The notes beneath the pieces were generated by a model. It searched no databases. It was not told the origin of the DNA and worked only from the letters and a program-made list of their open reading frames with translations. 55,284 nt of DNA from the NCBI RefSeq assembly GCF_001050535.1, contig NZ_HG764815.1, positions 1-55,284 of the forward strand, written 5' to 3'. The translations under genes were made by a program, and so were the position numbers. This stretch comes from Nostocoides australiense Ben110. GTDB lineage: Bacteria > Actinomycetota > Actinomycetes > Actinomycetales > Dermatophilaceae. Below, in pieces: positions 25,122-33,800 of the stretch; within the stretch, counting starts at the first letter, position 1, and the number at the start of each line of letters is the position of its first letter.

Positions 25122-26942
25122 ATGTGCGGAATAGTTGCCTATATCGGCGACCAGCCGGCCGCCCCCTTCCTCATCGAGGGGCTGAAGACGCTGGAGTATC
25201 GCGGCTACGACAGCGCGGGCCTCGCCGTGCTCGGCGCCAAGGGCACGACAGCCGTGCGGTCGGTGGGGCGCATCCGCGACCTGGAGGCAGCCCTCCCGAA
25301 GCGCCTCGCCGGGAAGGTCGGCATCGGGCACACCCGATGGGCCACGCACGGCCCGGCCACCGAGGCCAACGCCCACCCGCACCGCAGCGAGGACGGGCGG
25401 ATCTCGGTGGTGCACAACGGGATCATCGACAACTCCGGGATGCTCCGTGACCGGCTGACCGATGCGGGCGTGACACTCGCCAGCGACACCGACACCGAGG
25501 TCATCGCGCATCTCGTGGCGCGCTCCACGGCCGACACGCTCGAGGCCGCGGTCCTCGATGCGCTCGGGCAGATCTCGGGCACCTATGCGCTGGCGGTGAT
25601 GGACGAGGCGCACCCGGATCGGATCGTGCTGGCCCGCAACGGTTCTCCGCTCATCATCGGGGTTGGAGAGAAGGAGACGCTCGTCGCGAGCGACGCCGCG
25701 GCGCTGGTGCGGCATACCTCGCAGGTCATTCACCTCGACGACGGCGAACTGGCGACCGTCACCGCCGGCGGGTTCCACACCTTCGACCGGAACGCCGAGG
25801 CGACCGGCCGGCAACCGGTCGAGATCGAGGTGGCGGCGGCCGAGTGGGAGCTGACCGGGCACCAGCACTATATGTACAAGGAGATGCTCGAGCAGCCGGA
25901 CAAGGCCGCGGCCGTCATCCGCGGCCGGCTCGACGAACGCTTCGCCACGGCCCGGCTCAACGGGCTCAACCTCTCGCCCAAGGAACTGCGCGCCTTCCGG
26001 CGAGTCAAGATCCTCGGCTGCGGGTCGGCCTATTACGTCGGGCAGATCGGTGCCCAGTTGATCGAAGACCTCGCCCGGATCCCGGCGGACGCCGAGGCCG
26101 CCTCGGAGTTTCGCTATCGCAACCCGATCATCGAGCCCGAGACGCTGTATGTCGTCGTCTCCCAGTCCGGCGAGACGGCCGACACGGCCTTCGCCGTGTC
26201 GGAGATCAAGCGCAAGGGCGGGACGGTCGTGGCCGTGGTCAACGCCGTCGGGTCGACCATCGCGCGAGAGGTGCACGGCGGGATCTACCTGCACGCCGGC
26301 CCCGAGATCGCGGTCGCGTCCACGAAGGCCTTGACGAATATGGCCATCGCCTTCGCGATGCTCGCACTGCACATGGGCCGGCTGCGTGACCTCTCGGTCG
26401 CCGATGGCGAACGAATCCTGCACGCGCTCAAGCGGATTCCCGAGCAGATCCAGCAGGTGCTCGACAACGAGCCGGCGATCGCCGAGGTCGCCAAGGCGCT
26501 GGCTCAGGCGCAGAACGCTTTCTATATCGGCCGCGTGCGGCAGTATCCGGTCGCTCGTGAGGGCGCGCAGAAGCTCAAGGAGATCAGCTATGTGCACGCG
26601 GAGGCCTATCCGACCAGCGAACTCAAGCACGGACCGCTTGCACTGATCGACGAGTCGATGATCACCGTGGCCATCGTGCCCGACGACGATCTGACCGAGC
26701 GCAATGTCGGTGCGGTGCAACAGGTTCTGGCGCGCGGGGGGCAGGTGGTTGCCCTGTCGCACGAGTCCGTCGACCTGCAGGGCCTTGATGTGGAGCGCAT
26801 CGATGTGCCGAAGTCGGAGCCGGAACTCGACCCGATCCTCATGGTGATTCCCACGCAACTGCTGGCCTATCACGCGGCACTGACCCTCGGCTACGACATC
26901 GACAAGCCGCGCAATCTCGCCAAGTCCGTCACCGTCGAGTGA
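25122..26942 (+). CDS. glmS: Glutamine--fructose-6-phosphate aminotransferase (isomerizing)
   Basis: 606 residues. MCGIVAYIG places the N-terminal nucleophile Cys at position 2 (mature residue 1) of the class II glutaminase domain, with LEYRGYDSAGLAV and GHTRWATHG following. The C-terminal two SIS domains carry LGCGSAYYVGQIGA, VSQSGETADTAFA, ASTKALTNM and the terminal KSVTVE. It makes glucosamine-6-phosphate for peptidoglycan. The start has AGGAG nine bases upstream. I see no glmS ribozyme; the leader is only about 65 bases. The 3' end overlaps the converging HxlR gene by 14 bases. Confidence 0.97.
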   Translation: MCGIVAYIGDQPAAPFLIEGLKTLEYRGYDSAGLAVLGAKGTTAVRSVGRIRDLEAALPKRLAGKVGIGHTRWATHGPATEANAHPHRSEDGRISVVHNGIIDNSGMLRDRLTDAGVTLASDTDTEVIAHLVARSTADTLEAAVLDALGQISGTYALAVMDEAHPDRIVLARNGSPLIIGVGEKETLVASDAAALVRHTSQVIHLDDGELATVTAGGFHTFDRNAEATGRQPVEIEVAAAEWELTGHQHYMYKEMLEQPDKAAAVIRGRLDERFATARLNGLNLSPKELRAFRRVKILGCGSAYYVGQIGAQLIEDLARIPADAEAASEFRYRNPIIEPETLYVVVSQSGETADTAFAVSEIKRKGGTVVAVVNAVGSTIAREVHGGIYLHAGPEIAVASTKALTNMAIAFAMLALHMGRLRDLSVADGERILHALKRIPEQIQQVLDNEPAIAEVAKALAQAQNAFYIGRVRQYPVAREGAQKLKEISYVHAEAYPTSELKHGPLALIDESMITVAIVPDDDLTERNVGAVQQVLARGGQVVALSHESVDLQGLDVERIDVPKSEPELDPILMVIPTQLLAYHAALTLGYDIDKPRNLAKSVTVE

Positions 26943-27450
26943 CCCTTGGCCCGGTTGCCGCGAGGTCTTTCATGGCATCGTCGAAGGCCGCCTGGAGTTG
27001 CTCACTGGCGCGCGGGGCGTTCGGGTCCGGGCGGGGGATGCCGAGGTGGGCTTCGCGCAACTCATCCATCAGAGCCGTCGTCATGGCCGGTCCGCCGTCG
27101 CGCATGATCTCGGCGCGGATACGCCACTGGCGCTCGCCCTCCCGGTGCGCGAGTCCCCAGGTCCCGAGGGCCACCATGACAGGCAGGGCCTGAATTCCGG
27201 CCTCTGTCAACGAATAGGCCGCCCGGCGCCCGCGCCCGGCCTCCTCACGCGTCAGCAAGCCGGCCTGGGTCAGCGTCTTGAGACGGCTGCTGAGGATGTT
27301 GCTCGCGATGCCCTCGTCGCTGCCGGTCTGCAACTCCCGAAAGTGGCGGCGGTTGCCGAACATGATGTCGCGCAAGACCAACAGCGACCACGGATCGCCG
27401 AAGACCTCCACGGCGGCGTTGATCGGGCAGTGCGAACGCGGCGTGGTCAT
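26929..27450 (-). CDS. HxlR-family winged-helix transcriptional regulator
   Basis: 173 residues; the first 100 are the HxlR domain: HCPINAAVEVFGDPWSLLVLRDIMFGNRRHFREL, recognition part ASNILSSRLKTLTQAGLL and wing GRGRRAAYSLTEAG. There is a typical N-terminal cysteine (C8) that in redox-sensing members is functional. The C-terminal 70 residues are a charged extension longer than usual. The gene is divergent from the reductase at 27524 and its start region overlaps an 11-bp direct repeat likely to be its operator. A -10-like TAAATT (27460-27465 on the plus strand as AATTTA) ends nine bases before its ATG. Confidence 0.9.
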   Translation of the reverse strand: MTTPRSHCPINAAVEVFGDPWSLLVLRDIMFGNRRHFRELQTGSDEGIASNILSSRLKTLTQAGLLTREEAGRGRRAAYSLTEAGIQALPVMVALGTWGLAHREGERQWRIRAEIMRDGGPAMTTALMDELREAHLGIPRPDPNAPRASEQLQAAFDDAMKDLAATGPRVTRR

Positions 27451-27499
27451 AGTGCTTGCAATTTACCACCAGTAGCGCATAGGGTGACAGTGCTTGCAA
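27451..27499. promoter_or_regulatory. Two direct repeats AGTGCTTGCAA in a divergent promoter, candidate HxlR operator
   Basis: Identical 11-mers at 27451-27461 and 27489-27499, 38 bases apart start to start. The first overlaps the putative -35 TTGCAA (27456-27461) of the reductase gene and the transcript start of the HxlR gene. The second overlaps the expected start of the reductase transcript, seven bases after a -10-like TAGGGT (27480-27485). This placement suits repression of both genes. Confidence 0.6.
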
Positions 27500-27523
27500 C
27501 TCGCAACCACATCAGGAGGGATC

Positions 27524-28105
27524 ATGCCCGCACGATTCGTCTACTGGATGAATGTCTCGCTCGACCTGAAGATCGAACGCCGCGCCAACGAGCAAGGTGG
27601 CGGCGACTGGCTGCGGATCGGGGAGTCACTGCATCGCGACTTCAACGAGCGCGCCGGCACGTTGTCGATGATGATCCAGGGCCGGCGCATCTACGAGACC
27701 ATGGAAGGGTTCTGGCCGACCGCTCGCGAAAATGCCGGCCTTCCCGACTACTTGCGCGAGTACGGCACGATCTGGACCGACATACCCAAAATCCTTGTCT
27801 CCCGGACGCGAACGACAGCCGGGCACAACACGGAGATCTACGGGGATGACGCGATGGAGCGGCTGGCGGCATTGCGGGCCGGGGGAGAGGGGGACATCGG
27901 CGTCGGGGGAGCGTCGCTGGCGTCCCAGCTCGTGACGTCCGGTCTCCTCGACGGGTTGGTGCTCTATGTGCATCCGGTCGTGCTGGGGGAGGGCAGGCCG
28001 CTGTTCGACGAGGGCACGCCGTCCGTCGAGTGCGACGTGCTCGAGCAGCGGTCCTTCGACGGTGGCGTCACTCTGCACCGGTATGCCGTCCGCACTCGTC
28101 AGTGA
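27524..28105 (+). CDS. DHFR/RibD-like reductase domain protein
   Basis: 193 residues from an ATG with a strong AGGAGG four bases upstream. It shows the RibD C-terminal/DHFR-like fold: RFVYWMNVSLDLKIE at the start, MMIQGRRIYETMEGFWP (cofactor-binding G-R motif), PKILVSRTRTT, GDIGVGGASLASQLV and VHPVVLGEGRPLFD. Such standalone proteins are NADPH-dependent reductases of uncertain substrate and are often paired with an HxlR regulator, as here. The real role is unknown. Confidence 0.88.
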   Translation: MPARFVYWMNVSLDLKIERRANEQGGGDWLRIGESLHRDFNERAGTLSMMIQGRRIYETMEGFWPTARENAGLPDYLREYGTIWTDIPKILVSRTRTTAGHNTEIYGDDAMERLAALRAGGEGDIGVGGASLASQLVTSGLLDGLVLYVHPVVLGEGRPLFDEGTPSVECDVLEQRSFDGGVTLHRYAVRTRQ

Positions 28106-28121
28106 TCCAGCCGGCCGGGTC

Positions 28122-28718
28122 TCAGCGGGGCTTGACGGCCTTGACCATCACGCAGTTCTTGAGCCCCTTGGGCCGGTCGTAGGTGAAGCCGAGACGCTCA
28201 TAGAGCCGGCGGGTTCCGTTGTAGAGGAACGAGGATGACATCTTCTTCGTCTGCTCGCTCAGGTCGTGCGGATAGCTCTCGACCCGGCCACCACCGGCCT
28301 GCGCAATCAATTCCAGCGCCCCGGTGATAGCCAGCTCGGTCACGCCCTGGCGACGGAATCGCCTGTCGACGAAGACGCACGTGATCCGGTGGTCGGGCTC
28401 CGTCGCACTTGTGGCGTCGTATTGCTTCTTGTGGTGGAGGGATGGCAGCTCGGCCGGCGTCCCGTATTCCGCCCATGCGATGGCCTCGTCGCCGTCCATG
28501 ACGAGGGCGGCGTGGGCGACGCCCTCCTCGACGAGGCGCTTCTTGATGGCGCGATTGCCCTCGTAGCTCTCACCGCGACCCTCGCAGCTGGGGTGACCGC
28601 CGTGGAACCACGTGCACCAACAACCGCCGAAGATGCCGTTGTGGCGCTCCACCAGCGCTTCGAACGCCGGCCACGTCTCGGGGCTGAGCGGCTCGATCCG
28701 GAACGTCGTGTCCGTCAT
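28122..28718 (-). CDS. GNAT-family N-acetyltransferase
   Basis: 198 residues. The acetyl-CoA site is seen as VFVDRRFRRQGVTELAITGALELI (motif A with R-R-x-G), followed by the final strand-helix with YERLGFTYDRPKGLKNCVM. An N-terminal cysteine-rich insert FGGCWCTWFHGGHPSCEGRG is characteristic of one GNAT subgroup that has a W-C-T-W motif. A -10-like TAGGGT (28726-28731) ends seven bases before the ATG, suggesting leaderless expression. The acceptor substrate is unknown. Confidence 0.87.
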   Translation of the reverse strand: MTDTTFRIEPLSPETWPAFEALVERHNGIFGGCWCTWFHGGHPSCEGRGESYEGNRAIKKRLVEEGVAHAALVMDGDEAIAWAEYGTPAELPSLHHKKQYDATSATEPDHRITCVFVDRRFRRQGVTELAITGALELIAQAGGGRVESYPHDLSEQTKKMSSSFLYNGTRRLYERLGFTYDRPKGLKNCVMVKAVKPR

Positions 28719-28772
28719 ACCGATGACCCTAGATCCTGTCCCGGACGTTCTGCGTCCGTGACGTGCACATCG

Positions 28773-30134
28773 CTACAGCGCCAGTCCCAGGGCGATGACG
28801 ATCGGCAGCGACGTCAAGGACGCGATGGTCGTCACCGTGGTGAGCGACTTCAGGGCGCCGGTTGTGGACAAGCCGAGGAGTGACTTGAACATCCAGAAGA
28901 AGTTCGAGTTGACGTGCAGAGCGAACAGCGCACCGGACGCGATGGCCAGACCGATGGCGATCGGGCTGACATCGATCGAGGGCAGGACGGGACCGATGAT
29001 GCCACCGGCGGCGATGGCCGCGACGGACACCGACCCGATGGCGATGTGCAGCAGTGCGGCGATGAACCACGCGAGGAGAATGCTGACGATGACCGGGGCG
29101 CCGGCGTCGGCGGTGAAGAGCCCGGCGAGGGTCTCGTCGAGGCCGGTCTCGTCGATGACCTGGCCGAGAGATCCACCGATTCCGGTGATGAGAAGGATCT
29201 CGCCGGTGGTGTGAAAGCCTTCGGAGAGAGCCTCATTCGTGCCGTCGGTGCCGCGATACTTGCGAGCGAGCAGGAAGGCGCCGAGAAGTCCGACGAAGAG
29301 GGCGATGGTCGCATTGCCGAGGAAGTCGATGAAAGGCGTGTTGAACTCGAGCACCTCGGCGAAGGCGCCGAAGGCAATCATCAACAAGGGGATGAGAATC
29401 GGGAGCAGTGCGACGCCGAGCGGGGGAGTGCGTGTCACCTCGGAAGCCCCGGCCTCGGCGTCCGCGAGATCTTGCGCTTCGAGCTCGGCAAGCGCCTCGT
29501 CATACTCCTCGTCGCGATCCTTCTTCCACCACCCGGCGCGCAGCAGCAGCCCATAGATGAGCGTCGTCAGGATCGCTGTGAGCGGCCCAAGGATGATGCC
29601 GTAGATGAGCCAGTTGCCGAGTCTGATGTCGAGGAGGGCACAGATAGAGATGGCGGCGAGGCCCGGGATCATGAAGACATAGCCGGCGAAGATGCCGGCA
29701 CCGATGGCGCCGGCGAGGTGGGGAAGGCCGCGGTCGCCGATGTGCGGGGCGGCGGAGCGGGCCACGGGGGAGGCCAGGACCACCTGCACGTCGACATAGA
29801 TCGACGGGAAGATCGTTGACATCGCGGTGGTCATGGCATAGGGCATCCGTTTGGCTCCGAAGACGCCGATCAGGGTGCCTACGAGTTTTCGGAAGGTGCC
29901 CATGGCGTGCAGCAGCGACCCGATCAGGACGCCGAAGCCGATCAGCAGGCCGACCTTCGCCATGATCTCCCCGAAGCCGCCGGTGATCGCCTCCACCGTT
30001 TTCTCGAAGCCGACGCCGGCCGCGAGGCCCAGATAGATCGAGCCGATGATCAGCGAGATGACCGGATCCACTTTGAAGCGGATGATCAATGCGACGATCG
30101 CCACGATGGCGATCGTGGTGTGCAGCGCGACCAT
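28773..30134 (-). CDS. GntP-family gluconate/organic-acid permease
   Basis: 453 residues with about 12-14 membrane helices. Family runs are ITGGFGEIMAKVGLLIGFGVLIGSLL near the N-terminus, FPSIYVDVQVVLASPVARSAAPHIG in the middle and ALHVNSNFFWMFKSLLGLSTTGALKSLT at the end. An acidic cytosolic loop (DRDEEYDEALAELEAQDLADAEAG) lies about residues 215-240. The ATG at 30134 is preceded by AGGGACAGGG. No gluconate kinase or dehydratase is nearby, so the substrate could be gluconate or another hydroxy-acid. Confidence 0.92.
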   Translation of the reverse strand: MVALHTTIAIVAIVALIIRFKVDPVISLIIGSIYLGLAAGVGFEKTVEAITGGFGEIMAKVGLLIGFGVLIGSLLHAMGTFRKLVGTLIGVFGAKRMPYAMTTAMSTIFPSIYVDVQVVLASPVARSAAPHIGDRGLPHLAGAIGAGIFAGYVFMIPGLAAISICALLDIRLGNWLIYGIILGPLTAILTTLIYGLLLRAGWWKKDRDEEYDEALAELEAQDLADAEAGASEVTRTPPLGVALLPILIPLLMIAFGAFAEVLEFNTPFIDFLGNATIALFVGLLGAFLLARKYRGTDGTNEALSEGFHTTGEILLITGIGGSLGQVIDETGLDETLAGLFTADAGAPVIVSILLAWFIAALLHIAIGSVSVAAIAAGGIIGPVLPSIDVSPIAIGLAIASGALFALHVNSNFFWMFKSLLGLSTTGALKSLTTVTTIASLTSLPIVIALGLAL

Positions 30135-30212
30135 GAGCCCTGTCCCTTCTTCGCGACCTGGTGGGGTCACGCTAGCGGCAAGTCGCTCGCCGCGCGCATC
30201 GGGACGCGCAAC

Positions 30213-30242
30213 GGCGCCCCGCCCGTTTTGGGACGGGGCGCC
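30213..30242. terminator. Strong hairpin downstream of the decayed phosphodiesterase fragment
   Basis: Arms GGCGCCCCGCCC and GGACGGGGCGCC pair over 12 positions with one mismatch around GTTTTG. It lies 30 bases past the stop of the minus-strand phosphodiesterase remnant and before gntP's upstream region, so it is probably the original terminator of that lost gene. Confidence 0.65.
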
Positions 30243-30271
30243 GAGCGCTTTGGGCTGTCGAGCCCGGTATG

Positions 30272-30540
30272 TCAGCGGCGCGTGTCGATCAACTGCACCA
30301 AGCGCACGTCGGTCATCGTGTTGAGTTCGACCAGGTTACCGACCTCGAAGCTCTGGATGACGGCGGGGGAGCGCTTGGTGTCGAAGCTCTAGGCGTGCAG
30401 GAGGCGGACGACCTCTTCCTCCATGGACAGCCCGATGGAGTCGAAGTAGGAGCCGTGTTTGATCGCGGGGATGATGCCGACGGGCTTGCCCGCGCAACTG
30501 GTCGAGTTGGTCGCGACCTTGAGGACCTCCTTGGTGAATC
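30272..30540 (-). pseudogene. Glycerophosphodiester phosphodiesterase remnant
   Basis: The minus strand reads a GDPD core without its ends: EVLKVATNSTSCAGKPVGII, then AIKHGSYFDSIGLSMEEEVV, an in-frame TAG at 30389-30391, then SFDTKRSPAVIQSFEVGN and LNTMTDVRLVQLID before TGA at 30272. In intact secreted GDPDs this corresponds to the middle third of the barrel (E/K-H metal region and the IQSFE strand). The upstream part is lost abruptly at about 30540, where the frame meets a TGA, and the downstream catalytic end is also absent. Amber codon plus double truncation make this a clear pseudogene. Confidence 0.85.
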
Positions 30541-30744
30541 AAGGCAAGGCCCTGTTGCGGATCACGCCGCAGGCGGGCGGCTTCCCAAGCGCGGTTGGGG
30601 CAAGAGCCTTAGCAACAGCGGCGGCTGCGGACGTTGGCGCCGAGCCCTTGCCGTCGTGGATGGACCAGTTCGGAGGGCGGGCATGTACCGAATCGACTTG
30701 ACATAATGTCGCTTATCGGCGGTTAAGAACGGGAGGTGCAGCTA
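30541..30744. other. Non-coding stretch with palindromic elements next to the phosphodiesterase break
   Basis: No gene is recognised here. It is less GC-biased than its surroundings near 30690-30730, where GACAT-A-ATGTC (30700-30710) is followed by CTTA-8-TAAG (30712-30727). This compound palindrome resembles the end or crossover site of a tyrosine-recombinase element, though I cannot prove it. A TTGACA at 30698-30703 could also serve as a -35. A weaker inverted repeat CTGTTGC (about 30551) / GCAACAG (about 30612) is also present. Confidence 0.4.
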
Positions 30745-30869
30745 ATGCGACGACTCCCGGATGATGCTCAGGTCGCGGCAATTGCGCGCGTTCAAGCTAT
30801 GGCGAACTCGGCGAGACACGCGAGAACCTGCGGCGGGAAGGCGCACTGGTCCGGGAGACTGATCCCACC
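30745..30869 (+). other. Decayed small reading frame with a strong ribosome-binding site
   Basis: GGGAGG lies eight bases before an ATG at 30745. The frame begins MRRLPDDAQVAAIARVQA and then loses protein character. From 30798 the neighbouring frame, which is that of the downstream synthetase, reads GELGETRENLRREGALVRET, which looks like real coding sequence, but an in-frame TGA at 30762 separates it from any start. I interpret this as a frameshifted remnant of a small gene whose tail now abuts the synthetase ATG. Confidence 0.4.
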
Positions 30870-33800
30870 ATGTCCGTGCCGAGCCAGCTCCCGACGGCCG
30901 ACCCGCTGCGCCGCGGGCCTCTTGCGCCGCCTCCACGCACCCTCGTCGACATCCTGCGGACCACCGCTGACGCATGGCCAGACTCCCCTGCCATCGACAA
31001 TGGCGAGACGGTGTTGACATACGCTGAATTCCTCACCGCCGCAGAGGAACTCGCCCTCGAGCTCGCCGTCCACGGTGTCGGGCTCGGCGACCGGGTGGGG
31101 ATCCGGATCACGTCGGGCACCGCCGATCTCTATGTCGCCATCGCCGCCACGCTGCTGGCCGGCGCGGCCTATGTGCCGGTCGACGCAGACGACCCGGACG
31201 AGCGCGCACGAACCGTGTTCGGCGAGGCCGGCGTTGCCGCCATCATCGGCAACGCGCTGACGATCACGTCCACCGACCCCGGGCGGCCACCTGTTGCGCG
31301 GGAGGAGCCAGGTGTCGAGGACGACGCGTGGATCATCTTCACCTCCGGCTCCACCGGCAAGCCCAAGGGCGTCGCCGTCACGCACCGCAACGGCGCCGCG
31401 TTCGTCGACGCCGAGTCCCGAATGTTCCTGCAGGACAACCCGATCGGCCCCGACGACCGCGTCATGGCCGGCCTCTCGGTCGCCTTCGACGCGTCCTGCG
31501 AAGAGATGTGGCTCGCGTGGCGCTACGGCGCGTGTCTGGTGCCCGCGCCCCGTTCGCTGGTCCGCAGTGGCACCGATCTCGGCCCGTGGCTCGTCGCCAA
31601 CCAGATCACCGTCGTCTCCACCGTCCCGACCTTGGTCCTGCTCTGGCCCGCCGCGGCCCTGGACCAGGTGCGCCTGCTCATCCTCGGCGGCGAAGCCTGC
31701 CCGCCGGAGATCGGCCTGCGTTTCGCCACCCCCGAACGGGAGGTCTGGAACACCTACGGCCCTACCGAAGCCACCGTCGTCGCCTGCGGCGCCCGGGTCC
31801 ACCCCGGCGAGCCCGTCCGCATCGGGCTGCCCCTCGACGGCTGGGATCTCGCCGTCGTCGACCCGAACACCGGCATACCCGTGCCGGGTGGCGAACTCGG
31901 CGAACTGATCATCGGCGGCGTCGGCTTGGCCCGCTATCTCGACCCGGCCAAGGACGCCGAGAAATACGCCCCGATGCCCACCCTCGGATGGGAACGTGCC
32001 TACCGCAGCGGGGACCTCGTCCGCCTCGACCCCGACTCCCCCGCCGCCGGACTGCTCTTCCAAGGCCGCGCCGACGACCAGGTCAAGGTCGGCGGGCGCC
32101 GCATCGAACTGGGCGAGATCGACGCCACCCTGACCGCGCTCCCCGGTGTCAAAGGGGCCGCCGCCGCGGTGCGCAAGACCAAGACCGGCAACAGTCTCCT
32201 CGTCGGCTATGTCGCCGTCGACGACACCTTCGACCGGGCCGCCGCCATCGCGATCCTGCGCCGCGACCAGCCCGCCGCGCTTGTCCCACGGCTGGCCGTC
32301 GTCGATGACCTGCCGACCCGCACCTCCGGCAAGATCGACCGTGACGCCCTCCCCTGGCCCGTGCACGAAACCGTCGAACAGCCCTCCGACCCAAGCCGAT
32401 CCGTCACCGAACAGTGGATCGCCGAACTCTGGCGCGACGTCCTCGGCGCCGACGACGTGAGCGCCGACGCCGACTTCTTCGACCTGGGCGGCGGGTCGCT
32501 CAGCGCCGCCCAGGCCGTGGGCCTGATCCGCGCCCGGCACCCCGGATTCACGGTCGCCGAGATCTATGAGCATCCCACCCTCGCCGGACTGGCGGCATAC
32601 CTCGATGAACTCGAGGGCCCCACCGGCCCGCGCAACAGGCCCACCGAAAGGGTCCCGCGCAAGACCCAGATCGCGCAGGTGCTCGCGACCGTCGGGTTGC
32701 GGACTATCGCCGGGTTGCGCTGGCTCACCCTCGTCGCCACCGCCTCGACCCTCGCCCACCGATCCGGGATGCCGATGGCCACTGTCGCCTCCTGGTGGTG
32801 GCTCGCCCTCGGCTGGCTCGTGCTCATCACTCCCCCGGGCCGCATGCTGCTCGCGGCCGGCGGCATCCGGGTGATCCTGCGGGGCGTCGGACCTGGCAAC
32901 TACCCCCGCGGGGGCCGGACCCACCTGCGGATCTGGCTGGCGGAACGCTGGGCGGCCGAATGCGGCGCCGTGCGCATCTCCGGAGCCCCGTTGCTCCCGT
33001 GGTATGCCCGCCTTCTCGGCGCCCGCATCGGCACCGGGGTCGACCTGCATACTGCTCCCCCGGTCACCGGCCTGCTGCGCATCGGCGACGGCGCGTCCGT
33101 CGAACCGGAAGTGGACTTGATGACCCACTGGCTCGACGGCGACCGGCTCTTCGTCGGATCGATCCGCCTGGGTCCTCGCTGCCGGATCGGTGCCCGCACC
33201 ACCATCGCGCCCGACACCTACGTGCACGCGGAAGCCGAGATCGCGGCCGGCTCGGGCGTCGTCGGCGAGGTCGGCCGTGGCGAATACTGGGCCGGTTCAC
33301 CGAGCCGAAAGATCGCCCCGGCCCGCGGGCCGTGGGAAAGCCGGCCCGCCCCCATCAGGTCGAGTTGGCGCGTCGCGTATGCCGCCACCGCCGTGCTCAT
33401 CGACATCCTCCCCTTCCTCGCCGGCCTGGTCGGGTTCGGTGTTTTGTGGCCCCACGTGCGGGCGGCCGACTCCGGTAGCGCGGCGGCACGGGCCGCTCTG
33501 GTCTGGCTCGCCCCCGCGACCCTCGCTGCTGCAGCCACCCTCGTCGCAGCCGTCTGGATCCTCGTGCGGCTGCTCGGGATCGGTCTTGCCGAGGGCCACC
33601 ACCCGATCCATTCACGCCCGGCCTGGCAGGCGTGGACGACCTTCCGGATCCTCGACGAGGCCCGGTGGTGGCTCTACCCGCTGTATGCCAGCAGCCTCAC
33701 CCCGGCCTGGTTGCGCTCCCTCGGCGCGAGCATCGGCGCGGACGCCGAAGTCTCCACAGCCGTCCTGATCCCGAAGCTCACTGCCGTCGGCGAGGGTGCC

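Noticed and set aside
30336-30542. A 68-codon minus-strand frame in the phosphodiesterase region
   Set aside because: It is out of frame with the recognisable GDPD residues, which lie in another frame of the same strand.
30792-33227. An 811-codon frame opposite the synthetase gene
   Set aside because: It mirrors the adenylation domain of the synthetase; Gly/Asp/Val-rich repeats with no motif.
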